Positions 1-7,458 of a DNA stretch of 64,000 bases are shown here, in pieces. Both the position numbers and the translations under genes were made by a program. Position 1 is the first letter of the stretch. Every line of letters begins with the position of its first letter. Source of the DNA: Variovorax fucosicus (GTDB lineage Bacteria > Pseudomonadota > Gammaproteobacteria > Burkholderiales > Burkholderiaceae_C); the NCBI RefSeq assembly GCF_030316825.1, contig NZ_JASZYU010000001.1, positions 2,480,001-2,544,000 on the forward strand, in the 5' to 3' direction. The notes under the pieces are model-generated. The model was given only the letters and a program-made list of their open reading frames with translations. It was not told the DNA's origin and searched no databases.

Positions 1-1205
1 ATGCCAAGAACAGCACCGCCATCCGCAACTTCTTCGAAAGCGAGTTCTCGGCCTACCAGATCCGGGACGACGACCGCAAGCCCGATGGCGTCGTCACCGG
101 CTACTTCGAGCCCGAGATCAACGGCAGCCGAACCTACCAGGCCCCGTACATCTACCCGGTGTATGGCCAGCCGGAGGACATGCTGTTCGTCGATGCACGC
201 AAGCTGCCGGCCGGCGGCGGCACCGTGGCGGCGCGCGTGCAGGGCCGCGAGGTGGTGGTCCAGACCGGCCTGAGCACCCGCGACATGGGCGCGCCGGGCC
301 TCTATGCGCTCAACCTGTCGAGCATCACGCGCGACACGCTGGACCGCAGGGTGCGCCTGCGCGCCGAAGGTCGGCAACTGCTGCCTTACTACACGCGGGA
401 AGAGATCGAGACCAAGGGCGCACCCAATGCCCGTGTGCTCGCCTTCGTCGACAGCGCCACGGCGCTCTACGAAATGCAGATCCAGGGTTCGGGCCGCATT
501 CGCCTGCCCAGCGGCGAGGTCATCCGCGTCGCCTATGCGGAACAGAACGGCCAGCCCTTCCGTCCCACGCTGGCGCAGAACAAGTCCGGCAAGCCGGCCA
601 GCCAGGTGCGCACCCGGGGTGGCGCGATCGAGCTCGAAGTGGACGATGACGAGGTTGACGACAGCGTGGCGGGAATCCGCGTACGCGGCTTCACGCTGGC
701 GCGACCGGTCGCCAGCGGCGCGGTGATGGTGCCGGGCCGACGCATCGCGGGGCCGGTCATCGGGTCGGGCATCACGGACCCGAGCTATGTGTTTTTCAAG
801 GAGTCCGTGGCCGGCACGGGCGGGCCGGTCGGCGCCTTCGGCGTGCCGCTCTCGGCGGGGCGCTCGATCGCGGTCGATCCGCGCAGCACGCCGCTCGGCT
901 ACCCGGTGTTCGTGTCGACGCGTGCGCCCGGCACGGGTGCGCCGATGCAGCGCCTCACGATTGCGCAGGACACGGGCGGCGCCATCCGCGGCGCGGTGCG
1001 CGCCGACTATTTCTTCGGCAACGGCACGCAGGCAGCGACGCAGGCGCGGCGCATGAAGGAGCGTGGCCAGCTCTGGATCCTGTTGCCGCGCGGCCTTGCG
1101 GTGGCGGCGGCGGCGACCTCGTCGATCCGTACACGCGGTGGCGCGGTGGGCGCCGATCTGCCGCAGTGCCTGGTTCCCGTCGAAGGCCAGTGCGTCGATG
1201 ACTAG
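1..1205 (+). CDS. mltA: Membrane-bound lytic murein transglycosylase A, 5' end cut by the window
   Basis: Lytic transglycosylase of the MltA family, which cleaves peptidoglycan glycan strands to give 1,6-anhydro-muropeptides and normally acts from the outer membrane. The reading frame is open from base 3, so the signal peptide and lipobox lie outside the window. The visible start contains the family motif GYFEP near bases 102-116. The C-terminal 3D domain is present as AQDTGGAIRGAVRADYFFG (bases about 964-1020), which holds the aspartates used in catalysis. The frame ends at TAG 1203-1205. The ATG at 159 is internal and is not a credible start. It is the last gene before the T6SS locus, with 385 non-coding bases between them. 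I am confident in the family. Confidence 0.93.
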   Translation, partial: AKNSTAIRNFFESEFSAYQIRDDDRKPDGVVTGYFEPEINGSRTYQAPYIYPVYGQPEDMLFVDARKLPAGGGTVAARVQGREVVVQTGLSTRDMGAPGLYALNLSSITRDTLDRRVRLRAEGRQLLPYYTREEIETKGAPNARVLAFVDSATALYEMQIQGSGRIRLPSGEVIRVAYAEQNGQPFRPTLAQNKSGKPASQVRTRGGAIELEVDDDEVDDSVAGIRVRGFTLARPVASGAVMVPGRRIAGPVIGSGITDPSYVFFKESVAGTGGPVGAFGVPLSAGRSIAVDPRSTPLGYPVFVSTRAPGTGAPMQRLTIAQDTGGAIRGAVRADYFFGNGTQAATQARRMKERGQLWILLPRGLAVAAAATSSIRTRGGAVGADLPQCLVPVEGQCVDD

Positions 1206-1280
1206 GATGAAAACGAGCTTTCGCTGCCTGCCTGGTTTCGGCCGTTCGGGTCACGGGAGTCACTGTGGGCGCCGGGGGCG

Positions 1281-1376
1281 GGATCACGCCGACGGCGTAC
1301 TCTGCTCCGCGAATGTCCCCCGGCCTGCGGCCTCCTCCTTTATTTCGCTGCGCAGAGCACACCATCGGCGTGATCC
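1281..1376 (-). repeat. Structured palindromic repeat, copy 1 (core on minus strand)
   Basis: A 25-base arm (1281-1305) is complementary to 1352-1376 except at three positions. On the minus strand all three become G-U pairs, so a minus-strand RNA would form an unbroken 25-bp helix. The 46-base loop, read on the minus strand, begins GCAGCGAAATAAAGGAGGAG. It contains a small hairpin GGCC-GCA-GGCC (1322-1332) and ends ACATTCGCGGA, where GCGAA and TTCGC can pair. Copy 2 shares the loop but not the helix sequence. The remainder of 1206-1590 shows no gene or recognisable promoter. Confidence 0.8.
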
Positions 1377-1420
1377 GTCAGAGCGGTGGTTGATCGGCCA
1401 GCACGACGGCCGCGTCCATC

Positions 1421-1514
1421 GTGCACAGGGCATCGGGTACTCCCCGCAGCGAAATAAAGGAGGAGCCGAAGGCGGGGGACATTCGCGGAGGGGAGTACCC
1501 GGTGCCCTGTGCAC
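1421..1514 (+). repeat. Structured palindromic repeat, copy 2 (core on plus strand)
   Basis: Arms 1421-1445 and 1490-1514 are complementary at 24 of 25 positions, and the single exception is a U-G pair on the plus strand. The 44-base loop (1446-1489) matches the minus-strand loop of copy 1 almost base for base. It contains AAAGGAGG (1456-1463, Shine-Dalgarno-like), a small hairpin GCC-GAA-GGC (1465-1473), and GCGAA (1449-1453), which can pair with TTCGC (1482-1486). The long arm sequence is unrelated to that of copy 1. The two copies are inverted relative to each other, with 44 bases between them. Confidence 0.8.
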
Positions 1515-1590
1515 CCCCCCCGAAAGCCGACGCCCCCAAAACCCACGCCCCGCATCCAATGCAAGCCACGCGCAACACGGGGTTTGAGCC

Positions 1591-2355
1591 ATGCAGGAAA
1601 CCCTCTCCTCCGAACAAAGCGTCGAACTGGTGGGCCTCTGGCGCCGCCGGCAGACGCTCGCACCGGACGAGATGGGGCGCATGTACGGCATCGTCGGCAG
1701 TGCGCTCAAGGCCTGTAACCCGCCCGAACTCCAGGTGCTCGGCGAGGGGCGTCAGGAACTGGTGGCGCAGTTCATCTACGTCAAGGTCCTGCGGCTCGAC
1801 GCCGACCCCGATGAGGCCGACGATGCGCCGGACCGGGAGCGCAGCAACCACAGCGCACCGTCCAGCAGCTTTGCGCTCTGTGCGTACTTCCGGCGCTACC
1901 TGATCGACTGCACCCGCGCCAGCAGCTTCCGCCGCAAGCTCTCGATCGGCGACCAGATCACCGAGGCACAGCTCGAAGACCGGCTCGGTGCCGACGACGA
2001 CGCGCTCGATGCACTGGCCGAACACGGCCTGAGCGGTGCCTCGGTGCAACTCGCGGCGCGCGCCTTCATTGCCGCCTTGCCCGAGCCCGAACGCATCCTG
2101 CTGTGCGAAGGCTTCGGGCGCGAAGCGGCCGGCGGGCTGTCGGGCGTGGCATCGCGTCATTCGATCGCGTCATACCACTACCGCGCCGGGCGCCTCGGCC
2201 TCGTGCACAAGCGCGAAGGGCTGCCCGCGGACTACGCGCGCACCACGCTGGGCCAGTGGATCACCCAGACGCTGGGCATCGCGATCGAGGCCGACAACAT
2301 GGGCGCGATCCTGCAGGTTTTCAAAATCCTCGGTGCTGAAGCGTCTTATGCCTGA
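1591..2355 (+). CDS. Sigma-70-like (ECF-type) regulatory protein heading the T6SS locus
   Basis: A 254-residue protein with the outline of a small sigma factor. Residues about 53-115 resemble region 2 (hydrophobic helices, then FRRYLIDC and a basic stretch). Residues about 152-205 resemble region 4, with AALPEPERILL followed by a possible helix-turn-helix that ends in YHYRAGRLGL. The match is loose: spacing is longer than in typical ECF factors and there is an acidic linker at 118-150. It could instead be a sigma-like adaptor. It overlaps the next gene, which has one membrane segment, by 8 bases; this is the usual arrangement of a sigma factor with its anti-sigma factor. Its position at the head of the T6SS genes suggests a regulatory role, which is an inference. 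Confidence 0.5.
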   Translation: MQETLSSEQSVELVGLWRRRQTLAPDEMGRMYGIVGSALKACNPPELQVLGEGRQELVAQFIYVKVLRLDADPDEADDAPDRERSNHSAPSSSFALCAYFRRYLIDCTRASSFRRKLSIGDQITEAQLEDRLGADDDALDALAEHGLSGASVQLAARAFIAALPEPERILLCEGFGREAAGGLSGVASRHSIASYHYRAGRLGLVHKREGLPADYARTTLGQWITQTLGIAIEADNMGAILQVFKILGAEASYA

Positions 2356-3496
2356 AGACATAGCCATTCAGGACATCCACGCCATGCACACCGAACTCTG
2401 GCCTCCCCTCAGCCTCATCCGCGACGCGTTCGAGCCAAGCCAGCCTGCCGCGCCCGGGCAGCAGCCGATCGCGCCACCCCGCGGCAGCGGCAGCGACGCG
2501 GCCCCGCAGCGCGCAGCGCAAGACCTGCTGCTGCCGCTGACCGAACTGGCGCGGCGCCGCGAAGCCGTGGCCCAGCGGGCGTTCCCGGCGCGCTGGGCGC
2601 CGGGGCGCCTGGTGAGCCTGGTGCACGAGGGCCGCCTGCTCGGCGTGCTGCTCGACAAATGCATCGGCGGCGACCGCTGGCAGGGCTGGATGGCGGCCGG
2701 CGAAGCCGACTGGGCCGGCGCTTTCGACGTGCTGCTCGAACCGGGCGACGAGCCCTTCGAGCCGCTGTTCGGCATGGTGCAGGCATGGAACCCGCTGACG
2801 CTCACGCCGGCACCACAACTCTGCGCACGCGTGCTCGGCGAACTCTCGGCCACGCGGCTCGCTGCGATCCGCGCGGTGCACGACGAATGGATGGCGCAGC
2901 AAGCGCTCGCGATCGATCCGGCGCCGGGGCAGATCGCGCTGCGCACCGCAGGCGGCGTGTTCACCGTGCTGTCGGGCACGCCGCTTGGCGCCGACGACCC
3001 GCGCGCCGACTACCAGGCGCTGTACCGCGATGCCGCCGCGCGCCTCGGCGCGTCGCTGCAGGCGGCACCGGCCGCATCCGATCCGGTAAAGGCGACACAG
3101 GCCAACACCGGGAACGGGTGGGGCGCGCAGCTGCGCCGCTGGCTGGCCGCCGACCGGCTCGTGCGCCCAGCCTTCGCGGTGCTGGCGCTCGTGGTGGTGG
3201 TGCAGAACGTCGGTTTGCTGAACCGCGGCTCGGACGACGAGGAGGTGCGCTTCCGCTCGGTGCCGGTCGCGCCCGTGGTGGCCCCGGCCGAGCTGGTGGT
3301 GCTTTGGAAGCCCGGCGTTGGCCTCGAGGATGCGGGTCGGCTGCTTCGCCTGGCTTCGGCGGAGCCGGTGGGCGGTCCCGATGCGCAGGGTGCATGGCGG
3401 TTGCGCGCAGCCGATGCGCCAGCTGCCCGCGCCGTGCTCGAAGCCTCGCCGCTGGTCGCATCGGTGCGGCCGGCCGAAACATCCGGAGCGCGATGA
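2348..3496 (+). CDS. Single-pass membrane protein, possible anti-sigma-type partner
   Basis: I do not recognise this 382-residue protein by family. The start chosen is ATG 2348, which overlaps the end of the sigma-like gene; upstream in-frame codons lie inside that gene. There is a long N-terminal part of about 270 residues without a signal peptide, rich in Trp and Leu in the middle. One hydrophobic segment follows at about 272-292 (PAFAVLALVVVVQNVGLL), then a C-terminal part of about 90 residues. Within that, residues about 318-376 look like a small alpha/beta module of the kind found at the C-terminus of some anti-sigma proteins. The predicted topology is cytoplasmic N-terminus and periplasmic C-terminus. 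Its stop overlaps the caspase start (ATGA), so the three genes are probably translationally coupled. Confidence 0.55.
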   Translation: MPEDIAIQDIHAMHTELWPPLSLIRDAFEPSQPAAPGQQPIAPPRGSGSDAAPQRAAQDLLLPLTELARRREAVAQRAFPARWAPGRLVSLVHEGRLLGVLLDKCIGGDRWQGWMAAGEADWAGAFDVLLEPGDEPFEPLFGMVQAWNPLTLTPAPQLCARVLGELSATRLAAIRAVHDEWMAQQALAIDPAPGQIALRTAGGVFTVLSGTPLGADDPRADYQALYRDAAARLGASLQAAPAASDPVKATQANTGNGWGAQLRRWLAADRLVRPAFAVLALVVVVQNVGLLNRGSDDEEVRFRSVPVAPVVAPAELVVLWKPGVGLEDAGRLLRLASAEPVGGPDAQGAWRLRAADAPAARAVLEASPLVASVRPAETSGAR

Positions 3497-5490
3497 TGTT
3501 GCGCCTGCCACGCTGGTTCGGTGCCGTACTGCTGCTGCTCGCAGTGGCGCTGCCGGCGTGGTCGACGCAGCGCGCGCTGCTGGTCGGCGTGTCGGAGCTC
3601 GTCAACCAGCCGCAGGCACTCTGGCTGCAGGCGCCGCGCAACGATGTGACGCTGATGCGCGAGGTTCTGCTGAAGCAGGGCTTCGGCGCAGCCGAGATCA
3701 CGGTGCTGGCCGATGGCGTGAGCGGTGCCGCGCTGCCCGATGCCCAACGCATACACGAGGCGCTCGGGCGGCTGCTCGAACAGTCGAAGAGCGGCGACTT
3801 CGTGCTGCTCTATTTTTCGGGCCACGGCACGCGGCTGCGCGATGCGGGCAAGCGCTACCAGGAGCCCGACGGCCTGGCCGAGAACTTTCTTGCGCGCGAT
3901 GTGCGCGGCGCGGTCGGCACCGATGCGGCGCTGGCCGGTGGCGTGCGCGATGTCGACTTCGACGGCTGGGTGCAGGCCTTCCTGGCGCGCAACGTGTTCG
4001 TCTGGTCGGTGTTCGACACCTGTTCCGCGACCTCCATGACGCGCGGTGCGGCCGGGGTGCCGGCAACGGCGGAAGGGCCGCAGCAGGACGAAGTGCGCTG
4101 GCGCGGCGTGCGGGCCGCGCAGCTTCGCAGCGTGGCCGGCGAACCACCGGCTTCGACCCTTGCGGCGCCTGCGGCGCGCGCCACGGCACGCGCGCGCTAC
4201 GTGGCGTTCTTCGCTTCCGAGAGCCACCAGGTCACACCCGAGCTGCGGTTACCGCGCCAGGGCCGCAACGCCCGGCCGCAAGGCCTGCTGACCTGGGCCG
4301 TGGCCGAAGCGCTGCAGCGCCGGCCGGCGACCTGGCGCGAGCTGTTCGATGGCGTGCTCGCCGTTTATCCGCCCGTGATCGACGAGCTCGCGCAGCGCTT
4401 TCCCACGCGCGAGCTGCCTTCGCCGGTGGCCGAGGGCAACCTCGACGCACCACTGTTCGAGAACAGCGCGGGCGCTTTGTCGACCCGGCCCGTGTGGCGG
4501 GCCCAGCGCGCAGGCGGCGTGCTGACACTCGCGATCGGCCAGCTCGACGGGCTGGTGCCCCAGCAGCCGGTGCGCGTGCTCGCCACGCTGGAAGACGGCA
4601 CCGTGCGCGCCGCGCCAGCCCAGCTGTCACAGCTCGGCCTGGGCCATGCGCAGGTCGGCCTGCCCGACAGCCTGCGTGCGCTCTCGGCCAGCACCTTGTG
4701 GCGCATCGCGCCGCTCGACGAGCCGTCGTCGCTGGCGCTGCGCGTGTTGGCCGAAGCGCCGCTGCCGGCCGGCCTCAGCCTGGAGTACCCGGCCTCGATC
4801 ATCGCGACCGACGCGCGCGCCCAGGCCGACGTGCGCTGGGTCGATCTCGGCGCTGCCGGCCAGCGGCTCGAAGTGCTGTCGCCCGACCTCGGCGGCGCCA
4901 ACGCATCGGTCGTGATCACCGATGCTGCCGCGGCGCGGCGCCGGCTTGAAACGCTGGCCCGGCTCAAGTGGTTCGGGCGACTGCAGGCACTGGCCAGCGG
5001 CGCGCAATTCGACGGCTTCGAAGCGCGCTTCGAGGTCTGGCAGGGCGACCGGCTGGTGCGCGGCGAGGCGGCGCAGCGCGCCGACACCGGCGCCTTGCCG
5101 CTGCGCGCCGGCGAACGTGCCGTGCTCAGCGTGCGCAACGGCAGCGGGCAATCGCTGAACCTGGTCATCGTCGGCATCGACGCGGGCGGCACTGTGCGCC
5201 CGGTCTATCCGGGCGACCTCGGTGAAACCAACCGCTTCGAACAGGGCACGCGCGAGCAGCCCGCCGCCAAGCGCTTCGAACTGCCGTGGTTCGATGCGCC
5301 CGGCAGCCGCCTGCTGGTGCTGGCGGCGCCGGCCGCCGCCTACAGCGGGCCGCGCCTGTTCGGCGCGGGGCCGCAGCAGGACGCCATTTCCGATTTCCGG
5401 GTTCGCGGGCAGTTGCGGGCCGAGGAGCAGCGGCAGGTGTTTGCCGCCATGGTGCGCTGGAGCGGCGGCGACGCTGCCACGGCGCGGTAG
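3493..5490 (+). CDS. Exported caspase-family (C14) protease with C-terminal DUF4384-like domain
   Basis: A 665-residue protein. The N-terminus MMLRLPRWFG plus a Leu/Ala core is a signal peptide, so it should act in the periplasm or outside. The caspase fold follows: LLVGVSEL is the first strand, His111 lies in YFSGHGTR, and Cys177 lies in VFDTCSATSM. Both catalytic residues are therefore present. The C-terminal region (about residues 560-640, around NLVIVGIDAGGTVRPVYPGD) resembles the DUF4384 domain found in exported proteins. The start is ATG 3493, overlapping the previous stop; ATG 3496 is an alternative. The protein substrate is unknown. Given the neighbours, the periplasmic part of the preceding membrane protein or a T6SS component are candidates, but that is inference. 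Confidence 0.82.
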   Translation: MMLRLPRWFGAVLLLLAVALPAWSTQRALLVGVSELVNQPQALWLQAPRNDVTLMREVLLKQGFGAAEITVLADGVSGAALPDAQRIHEALGRLLEQSKSGDFVLLYFSGHGTRLRDAGKRYQEPDGLAENFLARDVRGAVGTDAALAGGVRDVDFDGWVQAFLARNVFVWSVFDTCSATSMTRGAAGVPATAEGPQQDEVRWRGVRAAQLRSVAGEPPASTLAAPAARATARARYVAFFASESHQVTPELRLPRQGRNARPQGLLTWAVAEALQRRPATWRELFDGVLAVYPPVIDELAQRFPTRELPSPVAEGNLDAPLFENSAGALSTRPVWRAQRAGGVLTLAIGQLDGLVPQQPVRVLATLEDGTVRAAPAQLSQLGLGHAQVGLPDSLRALSASTLWRIAPLDEPSSLALRVLAEAPLPAGLSLEYPASIIATDARAQADVRWVDLGAAGQRLEVLSPDLGGANASVVITDAAAARRRLETLARLKWFGRLQALASGAQFDGFEARFEVWQGDRLVRGEAAQRADTGALPLRAGERAVLSVRNGSGQSLNLVIVGIDAGGTVRPVYPGDLGETNRFEQGTREQPAAKRFELPWFDAPGSRLLVLAAPAAAYSGPRLFGAGPQQDAISDFRVRGQLRAEEQRQVFAAMVRWSGGDAATAR

Positions 5491-5534
5491 GCCGGGCGCA
5501 ATGCCGGCCCGGGTTTTGACTGTTTGGAGTTCAC

Positions 5535-6101
5535 ATGTCATTCAACAGCGACGGTTTCTGGGATCCCGACGAGCAACTGCGCATGCTGGACCTCGCGCAA
5601 AGCGGCTTCGCGGCCAATGACCTGGTCATGCTGGTCGACCGCAGCGGCACCACGGTGGTTGGCGAAAGCACGCGCCAGTTCGCGGACGGCAAGTCGCGCC
5701 TGAACATCTGTGGCTACTCGTGGGGCCTGGCCATGCGGGGCGCCGCCGGCAGCACCGGCGCGCGCACCTTCCAGCCCTTGTACGTGGTGCGCCGCATCGA
5801 TTCGGCAACCGCTTCGCTCGCGAGCCTGGTGCATGCAAGGACGGGCGGGCTGACGGTCTGCATCAGCGCGTTTCGTGCGGGCGGCGACGAGACCGCGACC
5901 GACACCCAGCCGATGTTCGAGATCCAGCTGGCAGACGCGCAGATCACCGGCCAGTTCCTGACCACCGGCGGCCCGCTGTCGACGATGAGCGAGATCCTCG
6001 TGTGCAACTACCGCGAGATCACGGTGCGCTCTTCGCCACAGACATCCACCGGTGCGCGTGGCGCCGTGCGCGAGTGCACGATGACGCCGACACCGACCTG
6101 A
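5535..6101 (+). CDS. Hcp-like T6SS tube protein, divergent paralogue
   Basis: A 188-residue protein with the Hcp pattern: a beta-rich start, the signature ICGYSWGLAM (compare SWGLS/SWGMS in Hcp), LYVVRRIDSATASL in place of the usual strand followed by DKASP.L, and a final strand region around MFEIQLADAQI. Hcp forms the hexameric rings of the inner tube and is a secreted hallmark. A second, more canonical hcp lies at 23854-24336, so this copy may be a specialised tube component or a carrier. A good ribosome site (GGAG) precedes ATG 5535. Residues 155-188 form a short, low-complexity tail. Confidence 0.75.
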   Translation: MSFNSDGFWDPDEQLRMLDLAQSGFAANDLVMLVDRSGTTVVGESTRQFADGKSRLNICGYSWGLAMRGAAGSTGARTFQPLYVVRRIDSATASLASLVHARTGGLTVCISAFRAGGDETATDTQPMFEIQLADAQITGQFLTTGGPLSTMSEILVCNYREITVRSSPQTSTGARGAVRECTMTPTPT

Positions 6102-6119
6102 AGCAAAAGAGGCCGTGCG

Positions 6120-6926
6120 ATGACCAGTTCCGAACTCCTCAAGACCGGCGACGTTGCCGGCGCCCTCAAGGCCCTGAGCGACGAAGTGCGCGCGAAGCCT
6201 GCCGACAGCAGGCACCGCGTCTTTCTGGCGCAGTTGCTGTGCGTGCTGGGCCAGTGGCCGCGCGCGCTCAACCAGCTGACGGTGGCCGCCGAACTCGACG
6301 CGCTCGCGGTGCCGATGAAGCAGGTCTATGGCGACGCGGTTCGCTGCGAGGGGCTGCGCGCCGAGGTGTTCGCCGGCACGCGCACGCCGATGGTGTTCGG
6401 GCAGCCCGACGAATGGCTCGCGCTGCTGATCGAGTCGCTGTTGCGCCAGGGCCGCGGCGAGGCGGACATGGCCGAAGATCTGCGGCAGCGCGCCTTCGAC
6501 GCTGCGCCGGCCACGGCCGGCACGATCGACGGCACGCCGTTCGAATGGCTGGCCGATGCCGACATGCGGCTCGGGCCGGTGCTCGAAGCCTTCGTCAACG
6601 GCAAGTACTACTGGATTCCCTATGCGCGGCTGGCCCACGTCAAGGTCGATCCGCCGGAAGACCTGCGCGACTGCGTGTGGCTGCCGGCGCACCTGCAGTT
6701 CGAGAACGGCGGCGAATCGCTGGCGCTGATCCCGACCCGCTACCAGGGCACCGAGCAGAGCACCGATGGCGATCTGCTGCTGGCACGCAAGACCGAGTGG
6801 CGCGAGCTGCGGCCCGAGGTCTGGGCCGGCCTCGGGCAGCGCGTGCTGGGCAGCGACGCCGGCGAGTACGCATTGATGGACGTGCGCGAGATCGTCTTCA
6901 CAGCCGGCGAGCGCAGCGATGGCTGA
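6120..6926 (+). CDS. tagJ: T6SS accessory protein TagJ/ImpE
   Basis: A 268-residue ImpE/TagJ family protein. The N-terminus has a TPR-like helical start (LLKTGDVAGALKALSDEVRAKP). The C-terminal ImpE domain includes FVNGKYYWIPYARL and the block around LPAHLQFENGG. In other systems TagJ binds the N-terminal helix of TssB/VipA and modulates sheath recycling by ClpV. ATG 6120 has AAAAGAGG just upstream. The gene overlaps tssE by 8 bases, placing it in the baseplate operon. Length is normal for the family. Confidence 0.9.
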   Translation: MTSSELLKTGDVAGALKALSDEVRAKPADSRHRVFLAQLLCVLGQWPRALNQLTVAAELDALAVPMKQVYGDAVRCEGLRAEVFAGTRTPMVFGQPDEWLALLIESLLRQGRGEADMAEDLRQRAFDAAPATAGTIDGTPFEWLADADMRLGPVLEAFVNGKYYWIPYARLAHVKVDPPEDLRDCVWLPAHLQFENGGESLALIPTRYQGTEQSTDGDLLLARKTEWRELRPEVWAGLGQRVLGSDAGEYALMDVREIVFTAGERSDG

Positions 6927-7437
6927 GCTCACCGCGCAGGAGCGCCTGCAGCCCTCGCTGCTCGACCGGCTGGTTGACCATGCGCCCGGCGAGCTGCGCG
7001 AAAGCGACGACAAGCGAACGCTCACGAAGCAGGCGCTGCGTCAGGCCGTGCTGCGCGATCTGAGCTGGCTGTTCAATGCCACCGGCTACGGGCTGGAGAT
7101 GGACGACAAGCGCCATCCGAATGCCGCACGCTCGGTACTCAACTACGGATTGCCTATGCTGTCCGGCCAGTTCACGTCCAGCGTGCAGCGTGTCAGCATG
7201 GAACAGGCTTTGAAGAACGCGATTCTGCAGTTCGAGCCGCGCATCCTGCCCCGCACACTCGAAGTTGAACTCGTCATGGAAGGCTCGGCTCTTGATTCCC
7301 ACAACCGCATCGGCCTGCAGATTCGAGGCATGCTCTGGGCGCAGCCCGTGCCACTGGAGTTCCTGATGCGAAGCCGGATCGATCTGGAAGAGGGCCGCAT
7401 CGAGATCGAGGACATGGCACATCCGAGCCCGCGATAA
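6919..7437 (+). CDS. tssE: T6SS baseplate wedge protein TssE (gp25-like)
   Basis: A 172-residue homologue of phage T4 gp25 and a baseplate wedge subunit that nucleates sheath assembly together with TssF, TssG and TssK. Recognisable features are the N-terminal LQPSLLDRL, the gp25 core with RSVLNYGLPML, and EPRILPRTLEVEL followed by QIRGMLW. The start at ATG 6919 lies inside the end of tagJ. The gene is followed after 21 bases by tssF. Nothing looks truncated. Confidence 0.93.
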   Translation: MAELTAQERLQPSLLDRLVDHAPGELRESDDKRTLTKQALRQAVLRDLSWLFNATGYGLEMDDKRHPNAARSVLNYGLPMLSGQFTSSVQRVSMEQALKNAILQFEPRILPRTLEVELVMEGSALDSHNRIGLQIRGMLWAQPVPLEFLMRSRIDLEEGRIEIEDMAHPSPR

Positions 7438-7458
7438 GCGCCGGCTCCGCGCATTGCC

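Noticed and set aside
1265..1546. Outer inverted repeat (1265-1280 with 1531-1546) around the two palindromes
   Set aside because: Only 13 of 16 bases match in G/C-rich sequence, so it may be chance; kept out of the element definition.
1421..1903. Open frames across the repeat region 1206-1590
   Set aside because: They follow palindromic sequence and have no ribosome site or family resemblance.
2659..3492. Upstream extension of the caspase frame through the membrane-protein gene
   Set aside because: The ATG at 3493 begins a proper signal peptide and overlaps the preceding stop; the upstream part is Arg/Ala shadow sequence.
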